From Halovenus amylolytica (lineage in GTDB: Archaea; Halobacteriota; Halobacteria; Halobacteriales; Haloarculaceae): 64,000 nt of DNA. The stretch is from positions 243,267-307,266 of the forward strand of contig SAYS01000001.1 of assembly GCA_004015825.1 (NCBI GenBank), given 5' to 3'. The notes under the pieces were generated by a model. It did no database searches, was not told the origin of the DNA, and saw only the letters and a list, made by a program, of their open reading frames with translations. The translations under genes were made by a program, and so were the position numbers. Of this stretch, positions 8,765 through 18,574 are shown piece by piece. Each line of letters starts with the position of its first letter. Positions within the stretch are counted from its first letter, which is position 1.

Positions 8765-8891
8765 TCTACGACGGTCTTTACTCCCGGATTTAATATTAGT
8801 TTTTCTCACTCACCGCCTCCGGTTTTTCTTATCGATAATTCCGTACCGTCGATAAAGAAACTTTTTTTAACATCCAACTGATATCTGAACT

Positions 8892-10829
8892 ATGGGGCAG
8901 TCTGTCACATCTCTTCCAGAGGTCCACTTATCTGCGGCGAATATTGGCGGTATCGAGCGGGCGTCCGAGGTTATTTTTCCAGGCGTTACAGTTCTTGTCG
9001 GGAAGAATGCGACAAACCGGACATCCCTGTTGCAGGCGATCGCGGCCGCCCTCGGAACTGATAACTTCACTCTCAAGCGGGATGCAGAGGCCGGGGAGGC
9101 CACACTCCGGGTGGGGAACGACGAGTACGTCTGCAGACTCCAGCGCGAAAACAGCCACATCGAACGGGACTGCGAGCCCTACGTCGACGAGCCCGAGCTT
9201 GCCGAACTGTACGCGGTTCTGTTCGGCTCGAACGAGATCCGGCAAACCGTCCGGGAGGGTGGCGATATCCGGGAGCTGATCGTTCGCCCACTCGATATCA
9301 CGGAGATCAACGACCGTATCGGGGAGATCGTCACACGCCGGCGCGAGATCGACCAGCGACTCGATCAGTACGACCAGATCGATACGAAACTCGAACGAAA
9401 GCGAGCCAAACGTCGGGAGTACGAGGCAAAACTTGACGATCTCGACGACCAGCTTGAACGCAAGCGTAACGAGCTAGAGGCGGCCCAGCGGGCGGCCGAG
9501 GGCCAGAGCCAGTCCGAAATCGAGGCCGAACTCGAAGCCAAGCTGGATACACTCCGTGATCTCCGGGCCGACCGGGAGGCAGTCGAGGAGAGTCTGGCCG
9601 TCGAACAGAAGAGTCTCGAATCGTTCCGTGAGGAACGCGAGGAGATCGCCGACCAGTACGACGCACTGTCGCCCCCCGACGAGGAGCAACTGGCGACACT
9701 CGACGAGCGCATCGACCAGCTTCGAACTCAGAAACGCTCGCTCGGATCGACGATCAGTGAACTCCAGCAGGTGATCCGGTTCAACGACGACCGTCTCTCG
9801 GAGTCGTCGCCGCTGGCTGGAGAGCGCGAGACGACCCCGGAGCTGACCGACCAGCAGACCGTCTGCTGGACCTGTGGCAGTGAGGTAAGCAGGGACCGGA
9901 TCGAGGAGACACTCGACCGGCTCCGTGAACTCCACCAGCAACACAGTTCGGAGCGAAACAGGATCACCGACGAGATCGAGCAGGCCGTCGAGCGACGGTC
10001 GGAACTACAGGAGACACAGAAACAGTACGACGAGCTGGAAGCACAGCTGTCCGATCTCGAAGAGAAGATCCGGCACCGCCAATCTGCCATCGAGCGACTC
10101 CGGAGCCGACGGGCGGAACTCGAAGACCGTATCGACGAGGTGGAAGCGACCGTCGCCGACCTGAAACAGGATCGCCAGAGCGAGGTACTGGCGCTCCAGG
10201 AGGAGGTGAGCGAACTGGCCTTCGAACGCCGACGGATCAGTGAGCAACTCGACGAGGTCGAGGCGGAGATCGAGCAACTCCAGGACTGGTCCGGCGACCG
10301 CGAGACGCTCGAAACCGAACGCGAGGAGCTCTCCGACGAACTGACCGAACTCCGGACGCGCGTCGACCGTCTGGAAACGGAGGCTGTCGAGGCCTTCAAC
10401 ACACACATGGCCGAGATTCTGGACACACTCGAATACGACAACATCGAACGGATCTGGCTCGATCCGTCACAGCGAGAGATCGAAGAGGGGAGCCAGACGC
10501 TCACGGAACGAGTCTTCGAACTCCACGTCGTCCGGGCGGCCGACGATGGGACCGTCTACGAGGATCGCTTCGAACACCTGAGCGAGAGTGAACGCGAACT
10601 CGTCGGACTCGTCGTTGCGCTGGCGGGATATCTCGCTCACGACGCGCACGAACAGGTTCCATTTATGTTACTCGACTCACTGGAGATGGTCGACGGGCAG
10701 CGACTCGTCGAACTCGCCTCCTATCTGAAAGAGTACGTCCCGTATCTCGTCATGGTGTTGTTGCCCGATCACGCGGCCGCATTTGCTGATCACGAGACGC
10801 TGCCCGACCACAGAATTACGGATATCTAA
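8892..10829 (+). CDS. Archaea-specific SMC-related coiled-coil ATPase (Sph-like)
   Basis: A 645-residue SMC/Rad50-like protein. The N-terminal P-loop is GKNATNRTS (residues 37-45), a form characteristic of the archaea-specific SMC-related family. Residues about 140-510 are charged coiled coil, interrupted at Cys325-W-T-Cys328, a CxxC that resembles the Rad50 zinc hook but not its CPxC consensus. The C-terminal ATPase half has a signature-like ESERELVG and a Walker B in PFMLLDSLEMVD. It probably dimerises through the coiled coil and acts on DNA or chromosome structure. In Haloferax a relative is encoded next to rdfA; here rdfA lies about 8 kb away. Confidence 0.9.
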   Translation: MGQSVTSLPEVHLSAANIGGIERASEVIFPGVTVLVGKNATNRTSLLQAIAAALGTDNFTLKRDAEAGEATLRVGNDEYVCRLQRENSHIERDCEPYVDEPELAELYAVLFGSNEIRQTVREGGDIRELIVRPLDITEINDRIGEIVTRRREIDQRLDQYDQIDTKLERKRAKRREYEAKLDDLDDQLERKRNELEAAQRAAEGQSQSEIEAELEAKLDTLRDLRADREAVEESLAVEQKSLESFREEREEIADQYDALSPPDEEQLATLDERIDQLRTQKRSLGSTISELQQVIRFNDDRLSESSPLAGERETTPELTDQQTVCWTCGSEVSRDRIEETLDRLRELHQQHSSERNRITDEIEQAVERRSELQETQKQYDELEAQLSDLEEKIRHRQSAIERLRSRRAELEDRIDEVEATVADLKQDRQSEVLALQEEVSELAFERRRISEQLDEVEAEIEQLQDWSGDRETLETEREELSDELTELRTRVDRLETEAVEAFNTHMAEILDTLEYDNIERIWLDPSQREIEEGSQTLTERVFELHVVRAADDGTVYEDRFEHLSESERELVGLVVALAGYLAHDAHEQVPFMLLDSLEMVDGQRLVELASYLKEYVPYLVMVLLPDHAAAFADHETLPDHRITDI

Positions 10830-10835
10830 CCTCAC

Positions 10836-10943
10836 AGTGATTATTGCGGGTCTGTACGGCTCTGGCAACGCACAATGTGGGTGATACGCCGTGACACACC
10901 GTGATCTGTGACTCGGTCACGAAAATAACCGCACTAATCACTC
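10836..10943. repeat. Short inverted-repeat element, GTGATTATTGCG family, copy 1
   Basis: About 108 bases with ends CAGTGATTATTGCGGGTCTG and, at the other side, the near-complement around AACCGCACTAATCACT. It lies exactly between the stop codons of two convergent genes (SMC-related protein and hydrolase-like protein) and reaches to the latter's stop. The ends match copies at 16093 and 49905 while the middle differs. It is non-coding and resembles a MITE. Confidence 0.8.
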
Positions 10944-11582
10944 TCAGACGTGCTGTGGCGACCGATCTGCAGTGAGCTGTCGCTCGAACCAGGTTGCGAT
11001 CTGCCCACCGTCGATACGGCCGGCCACTGCCAGAAACTCCGCTCGCTTACTGTCCACGGCGCGGCTGTCGTAGGCCGTCTGGTTTAGCTGTGTGAGAAAG
11101 CTGTTTTGCTCGGTACAGGCGAACAGAACTGGGATCTCCAGCCCCGACAGCTCGCCATCGAGCAGATCGAGCCGTCCATTCCAAAACGCGACTGCCACCG
11201 GTTTGCTGCTGGCGCTGTCGACGTACTGTATTGCTGCCGGTGCGGCGGTATCTGCGGCGCAGACGGCGATATCGAGTGTGTCGAGCATCGCCTGCCGCCC
11301 GAGCCAGTTGTGCAGTGAGTCGATCCGACGGCCGAGTAACTCGATATCCAGCCGACTCTCCCGTTCGCTCGCCTCCCTCGCAGTGAGCAGGTCGACGACG
11401 AAGGTACCGATCCCCCGGTCGGTGAACTCTCTCTCGAGGGCCGATTCCTGTGGTGTCTGGCCAGCCCCACACTCCCCCGATAATATTACGACCACAGTCT
11501 CTGCCCGTGCTGGTACTCTCAACTCTCCGCGCAACGAGCCCTCGCCCGTCGAAAATGCCACCTCCCGTACTGTGGTCCCCAT
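10944..11582 (-). CDS. Alpha/beta-hydrolase-like protein (dienelactone hydrolase type, degenerate)
   Basis: A 212-residue protein laid out like the dienelactone-hydrolase-type phosphoribosyltransferase-associated hydrolases of haloarchaea: an oxyanion-side GECGAGQTPQ loop, then DRGIGTFVVDLLT, then a helix near residue 125. At the expected nucleophile elbow the sequence reads CAADTAAPAA, with no GxSxG, so it may be inactive or use another residue. The ATG at 11582 lies about 20 bases after a TATATT box; a longer upstream frame reads into non-family sequence. It converges with the SMC-related gene. Confidence 0.65.
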   Translation of the reverse strand: MGTTVREVAFSTGEGSLRGELRVPARAETVVVILSGECGAGQTPQESALEREFTDRGIGTFVVDLLTAREASERESRLDIELLGRRIDSLHNWLGRQAMLDTLDIAVCAADTAAPAAIQYVDSASSKPVAVAFWNGRLDLLDGELSGLEIPVLFACTEQNSFLTQLNQTAYDSRAVDSKRAEFLAVAGRIDGGQIATWFERQLTADRSPQHV

Positions 11583-11759
11583 GAGACTCCTACCGCCCGG
11601 GAACTGTAATATACAGGCGGACATTCCCAACATATAATAATCCTTAGAAATTTTCGTTATAGATTCCCGCAACCCAATACCGCCCAGAACTGTCATACTA
11701 CGTACCTGAATACAGTGATGGCAAGGGTTTTTTTATCCTTAACGATAATTACGGATACT

Positions 11760-14700
11760 ATGGCACGCAGTGATCCAGGGGCGTGGGACACCTCGGTCCA
11801 GACACTCGACACCGAGCGACCAGATGTTCCGGCCTACAGTGGCTTTGCAACCGCATTGCGCGAGGAGGTCAGTGGGGATGTCCAGTTCGACGAATACTCA
11901 CAGATCCTGTACGCGACCGATGGGAGCATCTATCAGGCCCGACCTGCTGGCGTCGTACTGCCACGGACCGTCGAGGACGTGCAGGCGACCGTCGAACTTG
12001 CACAGGAGTACGAAGTGCCGATCCTGCCACGGGGGACGGGGTCGTCGCTCGCCGGCCAGGCAGTCGGTCCGGGCTGTGTCGTGATGGATTTCACCAAGTA
12101 CATGGACGATCTGGTCGATATCGATCCCGACGCCAAACGCGCGACGGTCCAGCCGGGTATCGTGCAGGACCATCTCGATTCGGCGCTGGCTGAACACGAC
12201 CTCAAGTTCGCGCCCGACCCGGCATCCTCGAACCGCGCGACCGTCGGTGGGGGGATCGGCAACAACTCCACGGGCGCGCACTCGGTCCGGTACGGTATCA
12301 CCGACGCCTACACCGAGGAACTCAAGGTCGTCCTCGTCAACGGCGAACTGATCCACACGCGGGAAGTGGTCCTCGACTCCGAGGAGTACGAGGGGATCGT
12401 CTCCGGCGACGGGATGGAAGCGGAGATCTACCGGACGGTCCGCCAGCTCGTCGAAGACAACCAGGGCGAGATCGACGACAAATACCCCTCGCTGAAACGC
12501 TCTGTCTCGGGCTACAACCTCCACAAGGTGATCTACGAGAACGACGAGGGTGAGATGGTCATCAACCTCTCGAAACTGTTCGTGGGGGCGGAGGGGACCC
12601 TCGGCGTCATCGTCGAGGCGACCGTCTCCCTTGTCACCAAACCAACGGAGACGGCGCTCGCGCTGTACTGTTTCGACACGCTGATCGAGGCGCTGGAGGC
12701 CGTGCCCGAGGCCCTGGAGTTCCCGGTGAGCGCGGTCGAGTTGATGGACGACGAGGTGTTTCGCCTCGCGAGCGAGTCCGAGGGGTACGCCGAGTACGCC
12801 GAACCGATCCCCGACGGCACTGCGGCGACACTGATGCTCGAGTGGGACAACGAACTGATCTCCGCCGATGGCGACCAGCGAGCGGCCTTCGAATCGGCCA
12901 TCGCGGACACGAACGCCCACTTCGTCGACGAGGGTGACGCCTTCGACGTCCTCGAAGCCTACACCGACGAGGATCAGGCGGATATCTGGAAACTCCGGAA
13001 GGCGGCGATTCCACTGCTGATGAGTCTGGAGGGCGATCCGAAGCCGTACCCGTTCATCGAGGATGCAACCGTCCCACCGGAAGAACTCGCCGAATACGTC
13101 GGCAAGTTCGAGGACGTGTTGACCGACCACGACACTTCGGCAGCGTACTTCGCCCACGCCGGTTCGGGCACACTGCACATCCGTCCGATCCTGAACCTGA
13201 AAGACGGCGAGGGCATCGAGAAGATGCACTCGATCACCGACGACGTGACCGATCTCGTGCTCGAACACCACGGTGCCTTTTCAGGCGAGCACGGCGACGG
13301 CCGGGCCCGGACGGAGTTCAACCCCAAGATGTACGGTGAGGATCTCTGGACGGCGTTCAAGGAACTGAAAACCGCCTTCGATCCGGAGTGGCTGATGCAT
13401 CCGGGTAACGTGGTCTACCGATCCGGCGTCGACGATCCGGGGCCGGACAACGACCGCGGCGTCGGCGCGGACAACCGCGAACATCTCCGCTACGGCGCGA
13501 GTTACCAGTCGATCGAGCCGATGACGGATCTCGACTTCGACGACGAAGGCGGCTTCTCACAGCTCGTCGAACTCTGTAACGGCTGTGGCACCTGCCGGCA
13601 GACCGACTCCGACGTGATGTGTCCGACCTACCGCGCCTCGAAAGAGGAGATCCAGACGACACGCGGCCGGGCGAACATGCTCCGGGCTGCGATCAGCGGC
13701 GAACTCCCCTACGAGGAGATCCACTCCGAGCGGTTCCAGTCGGAGGTGCTGGATCTCTGTGTCGGCTGTAAAGGCTGCAAGAGCGACTGCCCGACTGGTG
13801 TCGACCTGGCGAAACTGAAAGCCGAGGTGAAACACGAATACCACCGCGAGCACGGGTCGAGCATGCGCTCGAAACTGTTCGGCAACATCGACAGCTTCGC
13901 CGAACTCGGGAGTAAACTCGCACCCGTCTCGAACATCGCGCCGAAACTGCCCGGCGCCCGGATCGTGATGGAGAAGACGCTCGGTATCGCCCGGGATCGT
14001 GAACTGCCGACGTTCAAGCGCCAGAGCTTAGAAGCGTGGTTCGAGGCCCGTGGCGGTTCGACGGTTCCCGAGGGGCAGGCCGACGCGAAGGTCGTCCTCT
14101 TCCCGGATACCTTCACGAACTACAGCTATCTGGAGCCAGGCAAAGCCGCGATCGAGGTGCTCGAAGCGGCGAACATCCACGTCCAGATTCCGAGTAATCT
14201 CGCGCCGTCCGGTCGGGCTGCGTTCTCCCTCGGTTATCTCGACGACGCCGAAGAACACGCCCAGACCAACGTCGACCTCCTCGCGCCGCGGGTCGACGAC
14301 GGCTGGTCGGTCGTCTTCGTCGAACCCTCGGATGCGGTGATGTTCCAGGACGAGTATCTGGATCTGCTCGACGGCGAGAACGTCCAGAAGGTCTCGGCCG
14401 CAGCATACGGGATCATGGAGTACTTCGACGGGATGGATATCGACGGCAAACTCGCCTTCGACGGTGTCGAGGAGGAACTCACCTACCACGGCCACTGCAA
14501 CCAGAAGGCGACGAACAAGGACCACCACGCGGTCGGCGTCCTCCGGCGGGCCGGCTACGCGGTCGATCCGCTGGATTCCTCGTGTTGTGGGATGGCCGGC
14601 TCCTTCGGCTACGAGGAAGAACACTACGAGATCTCGAAGGGGATCGGACAGATCCTCTTCGATCAGGTCGAGGAAAGCAACGGCGACACGGTGACTGCAC

Positions 14701-14807
14701 CCGGTGCCTCCTGTCGCTCACAGCTCGGTGATCGCGAGGGCGAGACGAAACCACCACATCCGGTCGAGAAACTCGCGGATGCCGTCGACTCCTCGTCGGT
14801 CAGGTAA
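11760..14807 (+). CDS. FAD/4Fe-4S D-lactate (glycolate) dehydrogenase, GlcD-GlcF fusion, copy 1
   Basis: A 1015-residue membrane-associated-type oxidoreductase that joins a GlcD/Dld flavoprotein to a GlcF-type iron-sulfur protein. The N-terminal half has the FAD_binding_4 motif RGTGSSLAGQAVG and the FAD-oxidase C-terminal domain ending at HPGNVVY. Then come two 4Fe-4S motifs (ELCNGCGTCR...MCP and DLCVGCKGCKSDCP) and two CCG cysteine-rich domains ending in SCCGMAGSFGYE. It oxidises D-lactate or a similar 2-hydroxyacid and passes electrons through Fe-S clusters to a quinone. The start is ATG at 11760 after a T-rich promoter. It is exactly as long as its paralogue at 22254. Confidence 0.9.
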   Translation: MARSDPGAWDTSVQTLDTERPDVPAYSGFATALREEVSGDVQFDEYSQILYATDGSIYQARPAGVVLPRTVEDVQATVELAQEYEVPILPRGTGSSLAGQAVGPGCVVMDFTKYMDDLVDIDPDAKRATVQPGIVQDHLDSALAEHDLKFAPDPASSNRATVGGGIGNNSTGAHSVRYGITDAYTEELKVVLVNGELIHTREVVLDSEEYEGIVSGDGMEAEIYRTVRQLVEDNQGEIDDKYPSLKRSVSGYNLHKVIYENDEGEMVINLSKLFVGAEGTLGVIVEATVSLVTKPTETALALYCFDTLIEALEAVPEALEFPVSAVELMDDEVFRLASESEGYAEYAEPIPDGTAATLMLEWDNELISADGDQRAAFESAIADTNAHFVDEGDAFDVLEAYTDEDQADIWKLRKAAIPLLMSLEGDPKPYPFIEDATVPPEELAEYVGKFEDVLTDHDTSAAYFAHAGSGTLHIRPILNLKDGEGIEKMHSITDDVTDLVLEHHGAFSGEHGDGRARTEFNPKMYGEDLWTAFKELKTAFDPEWLMHPGNVVYRSGVDDPGPDNDRGVGADNREHLRYGASYQSIEPMTDLDFDDEGGFSQLVELCNGCGTCRQTDSDVMCPTYRASKEEIQTTRGRANMLRAAISGELPYEEIHSERFQSEVLDLCVGCKGCKSDCPTGVDLAKLKAEVKHEYHREHGSSMRSKLFGNIDSFAELGSKLAPVSNIAPKLPGARIVMEKTLGIARDRELPTFKRQSLEAWFEARGGSTVPEGQADAKVVLFPDTFTNYSYLEPGKAAIEVLEAANIHVQIPSNLAPSGRAAFSLGYLDDAEEHAQTNVDLLAPRVDDGWSVVFVEPSDAVMFQDEYLDLLDGENVQKVSAAAYGIMEYFDGMDIDGKLAFDGVEEELTYHGHCNQKATNKDHHAVGVLRRAGYAVDPLDSSCCGMAGSFGYEEEHYEISKGIGQILFDQVEESNGDTVTAPGASCRSQLGDREGETKPPHPVEKLADAVDSSSVR

Positions 14808-14829
14808 CGGCGATCTGGCGGTCCTGTTT

Positions 14830-15777
14830 TCAGACGACCTGATTTTTGAGTTCGTCTCCGTCGGCGAGTCGCTCGACGTTCTCGGCGAGAATATCCGCAC
14901 ACCGCTCGAAGTACTCGGGTGTGTGGCCGGCGTTGTGTGGCGTGATGACGACGTTTCCCATATCCCACAGCGAGTGGTCCTGTGGCAACGGTTCGGGGTC
15001 GGTCACGTCCAGCACTGCGCCGCCGATCCCGTTGACGTGCAGTGTTTCGAGCAGTGCGTCGGTGTCGACGACCGGGCCCCGGGAGATGTTGACGAGGATC
15101 GCGTCCGTTCGCATGGTCCGGAAGACCTCGTCGTCGATCAGTTGCGCCGTGGTGTCGGTGAGCGGGCAGGCAAGGACGACGTACTCGGCATCCGCGACGG
15201 CCTCGTGGATCTCGTCGAAACCGTACACCTCCTCGGTCGGCCCGCCCTTCCCGGGTGAGTACCGGACACCGACGGTCTCCATCCCGAACGCGCCCAGTCT
15301 ATCGACGACTGTCTGGCCGATCGCACCGAGACCGACCACCGCGACCGTCGAGTCGTACAGCTCCCGGGTCTGGAAACTGCGCCACTCGTGTCGTTCTTGC
15401 TGGTCGATCGCCGTCGGGAACTGCCGTGCCAGCATGATCATCGCGCCGGTGACGTACTCTGCGATGTTCGTCGAGTGAACGCCCGCGGCGTTGGTCACCG
15501 ACACCGATCGCTCGCGGAAGGCGTCCAGATCGAGGTGGCCCGTGCCGGCGAACACGCAGGCGAACAGCTCCAGATTCTCCGCCTGATCGAGATCCGACTC
15601 GGAGAGTGACAGCCCTGTCGCGATATCTGCCGTTTCGAGTAGCTCCTGTTCCTCACCGGGAGTCGACGCGAGCGTAATCTCACACTCCGGAAGCCGGTCT
15701 TCGAGCGCCGCTGCGTACGTCTCGTGGGCGATACCGTGAACCTGCTGGCGGAGGACCGCGATCTGTGTCCCGTCCAT
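14830..15777 (-). CDS. D-2-hydroxyacid dehydrogenase (NAD-binding)
   Basis: An NAD(P)-dependent D-isomer-specific 2-hydroxyacid dehydrogenase of 315 residues. The Rossmann motif is VVGLGAIGQTV, and the catalytic trio is visible as the arginine in NISRGPVVD, the glutamate in TDPEPLPQDH and the histidine in ITPHNAGHT. Specificity cannot be read from the sequence, but its place beside the D-lactate dehydrogenase suggests lactate, glyoxylate or hydroxypyruvate chemistry. It is convergent with the dehydrogenase at 11760, with 22 bases between the stops. Confidence 0.93.
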   Translation of the reverse strand: MDGTQIAVLRQQVHGIAHETYAAALEDRLPECEITLASTPGEEQELLETADIATGLSLSESDLDQAENLELFACVFAGTGHLDLDAFRERSVSVTNAAGVHSTNIAEYVTGAMIMLARQFPTAIDQQERHEWRSFQTRELYDSTVAVVGLGAIGQTVVDRLGAFGMETVGVRYSPGKGGPTEEVYGFDEIHEAVADAEYVVLACPLTDTTAQLIDDEVFRTMRTDAILVNISRGPVVDTDALLETLHVNGIGGAVLDVTDPEPLPQDHSLWDMGNVVITPHNAGHTPEYFERCADILAENVERLADGDELKNQVV

Positions 15778-15843
15778 AGGTAGGTGGTCGACGACCTCGG
15801 ATAAAGAGGTGGTGCCAGTTCGGGTCTCAGACTCCGGGACGGG

Positions 15844-16047
15844 CTACCGGGTCGCGAAAAACTGCACACCGAGTGCGACGACCAGCCCGAGGACTACCAG
15901 TACCGAGAGTGTGCCGGTTACGTCCCAGGCGAACTCACCGGCGAGGATCCTGCGGAACAGATGATCGAAGGCATTGATCACGATGAGAGCAACGAGGAAC
16001 ACACCGACCAGTTTTGCGACCGTGTAGAGGTCCGTCTCCTCGAACAT
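15844..16047 (-). CDS. Small two-helix membrane protein
   Basis: A 67-residue protein with two hydrophobic segments (about residues 8-25 and 42-62) separated by a short basic loop, FRRILAGEF. I do not recognise a named function; such short membrane proteins are common and uncharacterised in haloarchaea. The ATG at 16047 is preferred because the longer frame upstream translates the inserted repeat elements at 16093-16286. A TTTATAC box lies about 20 bases upstream of it. Confidence 0.65.
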   Translation of the reverse strand: MFEETDLYTVAKLVGVFLVALIVINAFDHLFRRILAGEFAWDVTGTLSVLVVLGLVVALGVQFFATR

Positions 16048-16092
16048 GTATGGATCTACCACGGGTCTGTATAAAAAAGACGGTGCCCTGTG

Positions 16093-16202
16093 ATAGTGAT
16101 TATTGCGAGTCTGTACCGCGAAGTTCAGATAGAACTGGTCTAGGAGGGCCGAAACAGCCTCGGTTTCGCTGCCGTGCTGAAAATTACCGCAATAATCACT
16201 AT
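16093..16202. repeat. Short inverted-repeat element, GTGATTATTGCG family, copy 2
   Basis: A 110-base element whose ends, ATAGTGATTATTGCG and CGCAATAATCACTAT, are exact complements. The left inner end GAGTCTGTACCGC is shared with copies 1 and 3. It is non-coding and is followed six bases later by a copy of a different element family (16209). Confidence 0.88.
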
Positions 16203-16208
16203 GAGTGC

Positions 16209-16286
16209 TACTGCCGGCTGTAAGAAACTGAAGAATTGCGCCACCCCGGAGTAGCACATATCTTTACGAATTTACAGCCGGCAGTA
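16209..16286. repeat. Short inverted-repeat element, CTGCCGGCTGTA family, copy 1
   Basis: A 78-base element ending in TACTGCCGGCTGTAA and its exact complement TTACAGCCGGCAGTA. Internally it keeps AAGAAACTGAAGAATTGCGCC and ATCTTTACGAA, both recognisable in longer or shorter copies at 30238, 44571, 49046 and 57242. It looks like an internally deleted member of the 127-base form. Confidence 0.88.
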
Positions 16287-16699
16287 TGAGCGTTGCCGAT
16301 CCTACCTGTCCTGTGCAATCTATAATAAATTATCAGAATGATCGATGGAGAAAATAACTCTGATCGATGCAATTCACGGGCAGCCTGCGAAATATTCATT
16401 CACATCTGGAAAAACACATTGGAAACCGACATGTTCGACTTGAGTAAGCTTTAAATAGATAATGGTGGAATTTGCCTATAGATGTGGGACTCGGTTACGA
16501 GAGATCGTCGGGACAAAGTGGCATCTTCACCGGCAGAGAGCGGCTGTCACCTCTGAGAGGCGTATTCCAGCGACCGATACCCTCTCGTCCGGCTGTCGGT
16601 GTGGCTGTCAGTACCGTCCACATCACACAAATATGATCCGAACAATCACCACAGGCACGGCAGGGGGATTGCTTACAAACAAACTCGGGTGGTCGTCGG
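16287..16699. other. Upstream region and long leader of the lactate permease gene
   Basis: About 410 bases without a supported gene. A TTTAAATA box at 16450-16457 on the plus strand is the best promoter candidate. It would give an untranslated leader of about 215-225 bases before the permease ATG at 16700, long for a haloarchaeon. The first 160 bases are AT-rich. Confidence 0.5.
16450..16457 (+). promoter_or_regulatory. TATA box upstream of lactate permease
   Basis: TTTAAATA preceded by ACTTGAGTAAGC. The ACTTGAG also precedes the promoter motif of the second dehydrogenase at 22012, so the two may share a regulator. The implied leader is unusually long. Confidence 0.45.
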
Positions 16700-18517
16700 A
16701 TGAATAGCGCACTCTGGGCGGTGGGGACGCTTCTCCCCTTGCAGAGTGAACTGGATCCAGGTATCGGTGGGGTCGAACTCCTCGCGGCAGTATCGCCGTT
16801 GCTGGTCGTCGCGATACTGCTCGTCGGGCTGTTGTGGCCGGCGACGAGAGCGATGCCGATCGCGTGGGTCGTCGCACTGATCGTCGGCTTTCTGGTCTGG
16901 GAAAACAGCGCCACATACCTGGCAGCGTCGTCGATTAATGGGTTAATAACCGCGTTGACGATCCTGTATATTGTGTTCGGGGCACTGGTGTTGCTGTACA
17001 CGATGATGCAGGCCGGGGCGCTGGATCGGATCAACCAGGGGTTCGCCAGGGTCTCGGACGACAGGCGTGTCCAGATCGTCATGCTGGGATTCTTCCTGGC
17101 GACGTTCATCGAAGGGGCCGCGGGATTCGGGACACCCCCGGCGGTTGTCGCCCCGCTGCTTCTGGGCCTTGGGTTCCCAGCGCTGGCAGCGGTCGTCGCT
17201 GCGCTGATCGGGCACATCATCGCAGTGACCTACGGTGCCGTCGGGACGCCGATCGTGATCGGTATCCGAAATCCGTTCGACTCGGAGGCGTACTTCGGGA
17301 CGCTCGCCGCCGAGGGCACGCCCTACGCGGGGATGGACCAGATCGGTGCTGCGACTGCGTTCGCGAACGACGTCGCAGCGTGGGCGGCCATATTCCACGG
17401 GCTCATCGGCTTCCTGATGCCGACGATCGCAGTGGCGATGGTCGTCTACTTCTTCGGCGAGGAGCGATCGCTCCAGCCAGTGAAGGAGGTGCTCCCGCTC
17501 ACCCTCTTTGCCGGGATAGCCTTCGTCATTCCGTACGTCGGGGTCGCGTGGTTGATCTCGGCGGAGTTCCCGGCACTGATCGGTTCGATGGTCGGTGGCT
17601 TCCTCACGATCGGCCTGCTGAGCCAGGGATACCTACTGCCCGAAGACGAGTGGGACTTCCCCCCACAGGAGGAGTGGCCCGACTACTGGGTCGGGACGAT
17701 CGAACCCGGCGGAGAAGGCCTCGAAACCGAAGGTGAGGATATCAGCCTGTTCCAGGCGTGGTCGCCGTACCTCTTCCTGGTCGTGCTGCTTGTCATCACG
17801 CGGGCTGTGGACCCGATCAGCGACTTCATCAACAACGCCGATATCGGCGTCGAAGTCGGGAACTTCACGCTCGGAATCGTGCTCGCCTGGGCTGACATTC
17901 TCGGGACGGGGCAGGGGAACTCCTTCGCCTGGGTCAACGTCCCGGGCTTCTGGCTGCTACTCAGTGCCATCATCGCGATCCCGCTGTTTGGCATGAGCGG
18001 TAAGCAGGTCAAATCTGCCTGGGGCGAGGCAGTACAGAAGATCGCCGGACCATTTATCGCGCTCACCTTCGTGTTGATGATGGTCAACGTCATGCTCGGG
18101 GCCGCTGGCGCACCCGATGCTGCGTTCGCCGACAGCATGATCGACGCACTGGCGAAGGCGACTGCAGACGCGACGGGTAACGCCTATCCGGCCATCTCGA
18201 CACTAATCGGCGGGCTCGGCGCCTTTATCGCCGGCTCGAACACGGTCTCGAATCTCACCTTCGGGCCGTTCCAGTTCACTGCCGCCGGCTCGATCGAGGT
18301 CTCCCGGACGATCGTCGTCGGCGCACAGGCCGTCGGTGGTGCCGTCGGGAACCTGATCGCGATTCACAACGTCGTCGCAGCACTGGCGACCGTGGGGCTG
18401 ATCGGCCAGGAGGGGCGCGTGATACGCCTGAATATGATACCACTGCTGTACTACGCGGTGATGTCCGGCATCCTGACGATGCTGTTCGTGTTCGTGTTCT
18501 TCACGGGCACGTTCTGA
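16700..18517 (+). CDS. lctP: L-lactate permease family transporter
   Basis: A lactate:proton symporter of the LctP/LldP family, 605 residues with 12-14 predicted membrane segments over its whole length. Family motifs include FFLATFIEGAAGFGTPPAVV, containing the conserved EGAAGFG, and the C-terminal half-repeat GAFIAGSNTVSNLTFG with its NLTFG motif. It imports lactate or glycolate for the dehydrogenases encoded on both sides. The ATG at 16700 lies after a long leader. rdfA follows on the same strand after 57 bases, behind its own TATA-like box. Confidence 0.94.
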   Translation: MNSALWAVGTLLPLQSELDPGIGGVELLAAVSPLLVVAILLVGLLWPATRAMPIAWVVALIVGFLVWENSATYLAASSINGLITALTILYIVFGALVLLYTMMQAGALDRINQGFARVSDDRRVQIVMLGFFLATFIEGAAGFGTPPAVVAPLLLGLGFPALAAVVAALIGHIIAVTYGAVGTPIVIGIRNPFDSEAYFGTLAAEGTPYAGMDQIGAATAFANDVAAWAAIFHGLIGFLMPTIAVAMVVYFFGEERSLQPVKEVLPLTLFAGIAFVIPYVGVAWLISAEFPALIGSMVGGFLTIGLLSQGYLLPEDEWDFPPQEEWPDYWVGTIEPGGEGLETEGEDISLFQAWSPYLFLVVLLVITRAVDPISDFINNADIGVEVGNFTLGIVLAWADILGTGQGNSFAWVNVPGFWLLLSAIIAIPLFGMSGKQVKSAWGEAVQKIAGPFIALTFVLMMVNVMLGAAGAPDAAFADSMIDALAKATADATGNAYPAISTLIGGLGAFIAGSNTVSNLTFGPFQFTAAGSIEVSRTIVVGAQAVGGAVGNLIAIHNVVAALATVGLIGQEGRVIRLNMIPLLYYAVMSGILTMLFVFVFFTGTF

Positions 18518-18574
18518 CTCACCGGATCCAACCATTCGATTTTATTTGTCCGACCTCCGTAGGCGCAGCCACGA

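Noticed and set aside
8892..10829. Identification of the SMC-related protein as Rad50
   Set aside because: At 645 residues it is shorter than Rad50, its P-loop reads GKNATNRTS, its hook is CWTC rather than CPxC, and no mre11 gene is adjacent.
11898..13271. Long open frame (457 codons) on the strand opposite the first lactate dehydrogenase
   Set aside because: It lies entirely inside a gene with clear FAD and Fe-S motifs. Its residues are dominated by Val, Arg, Asp and His in the pattern produced by reading GC-rich codons backwards. No domain is recognisable.
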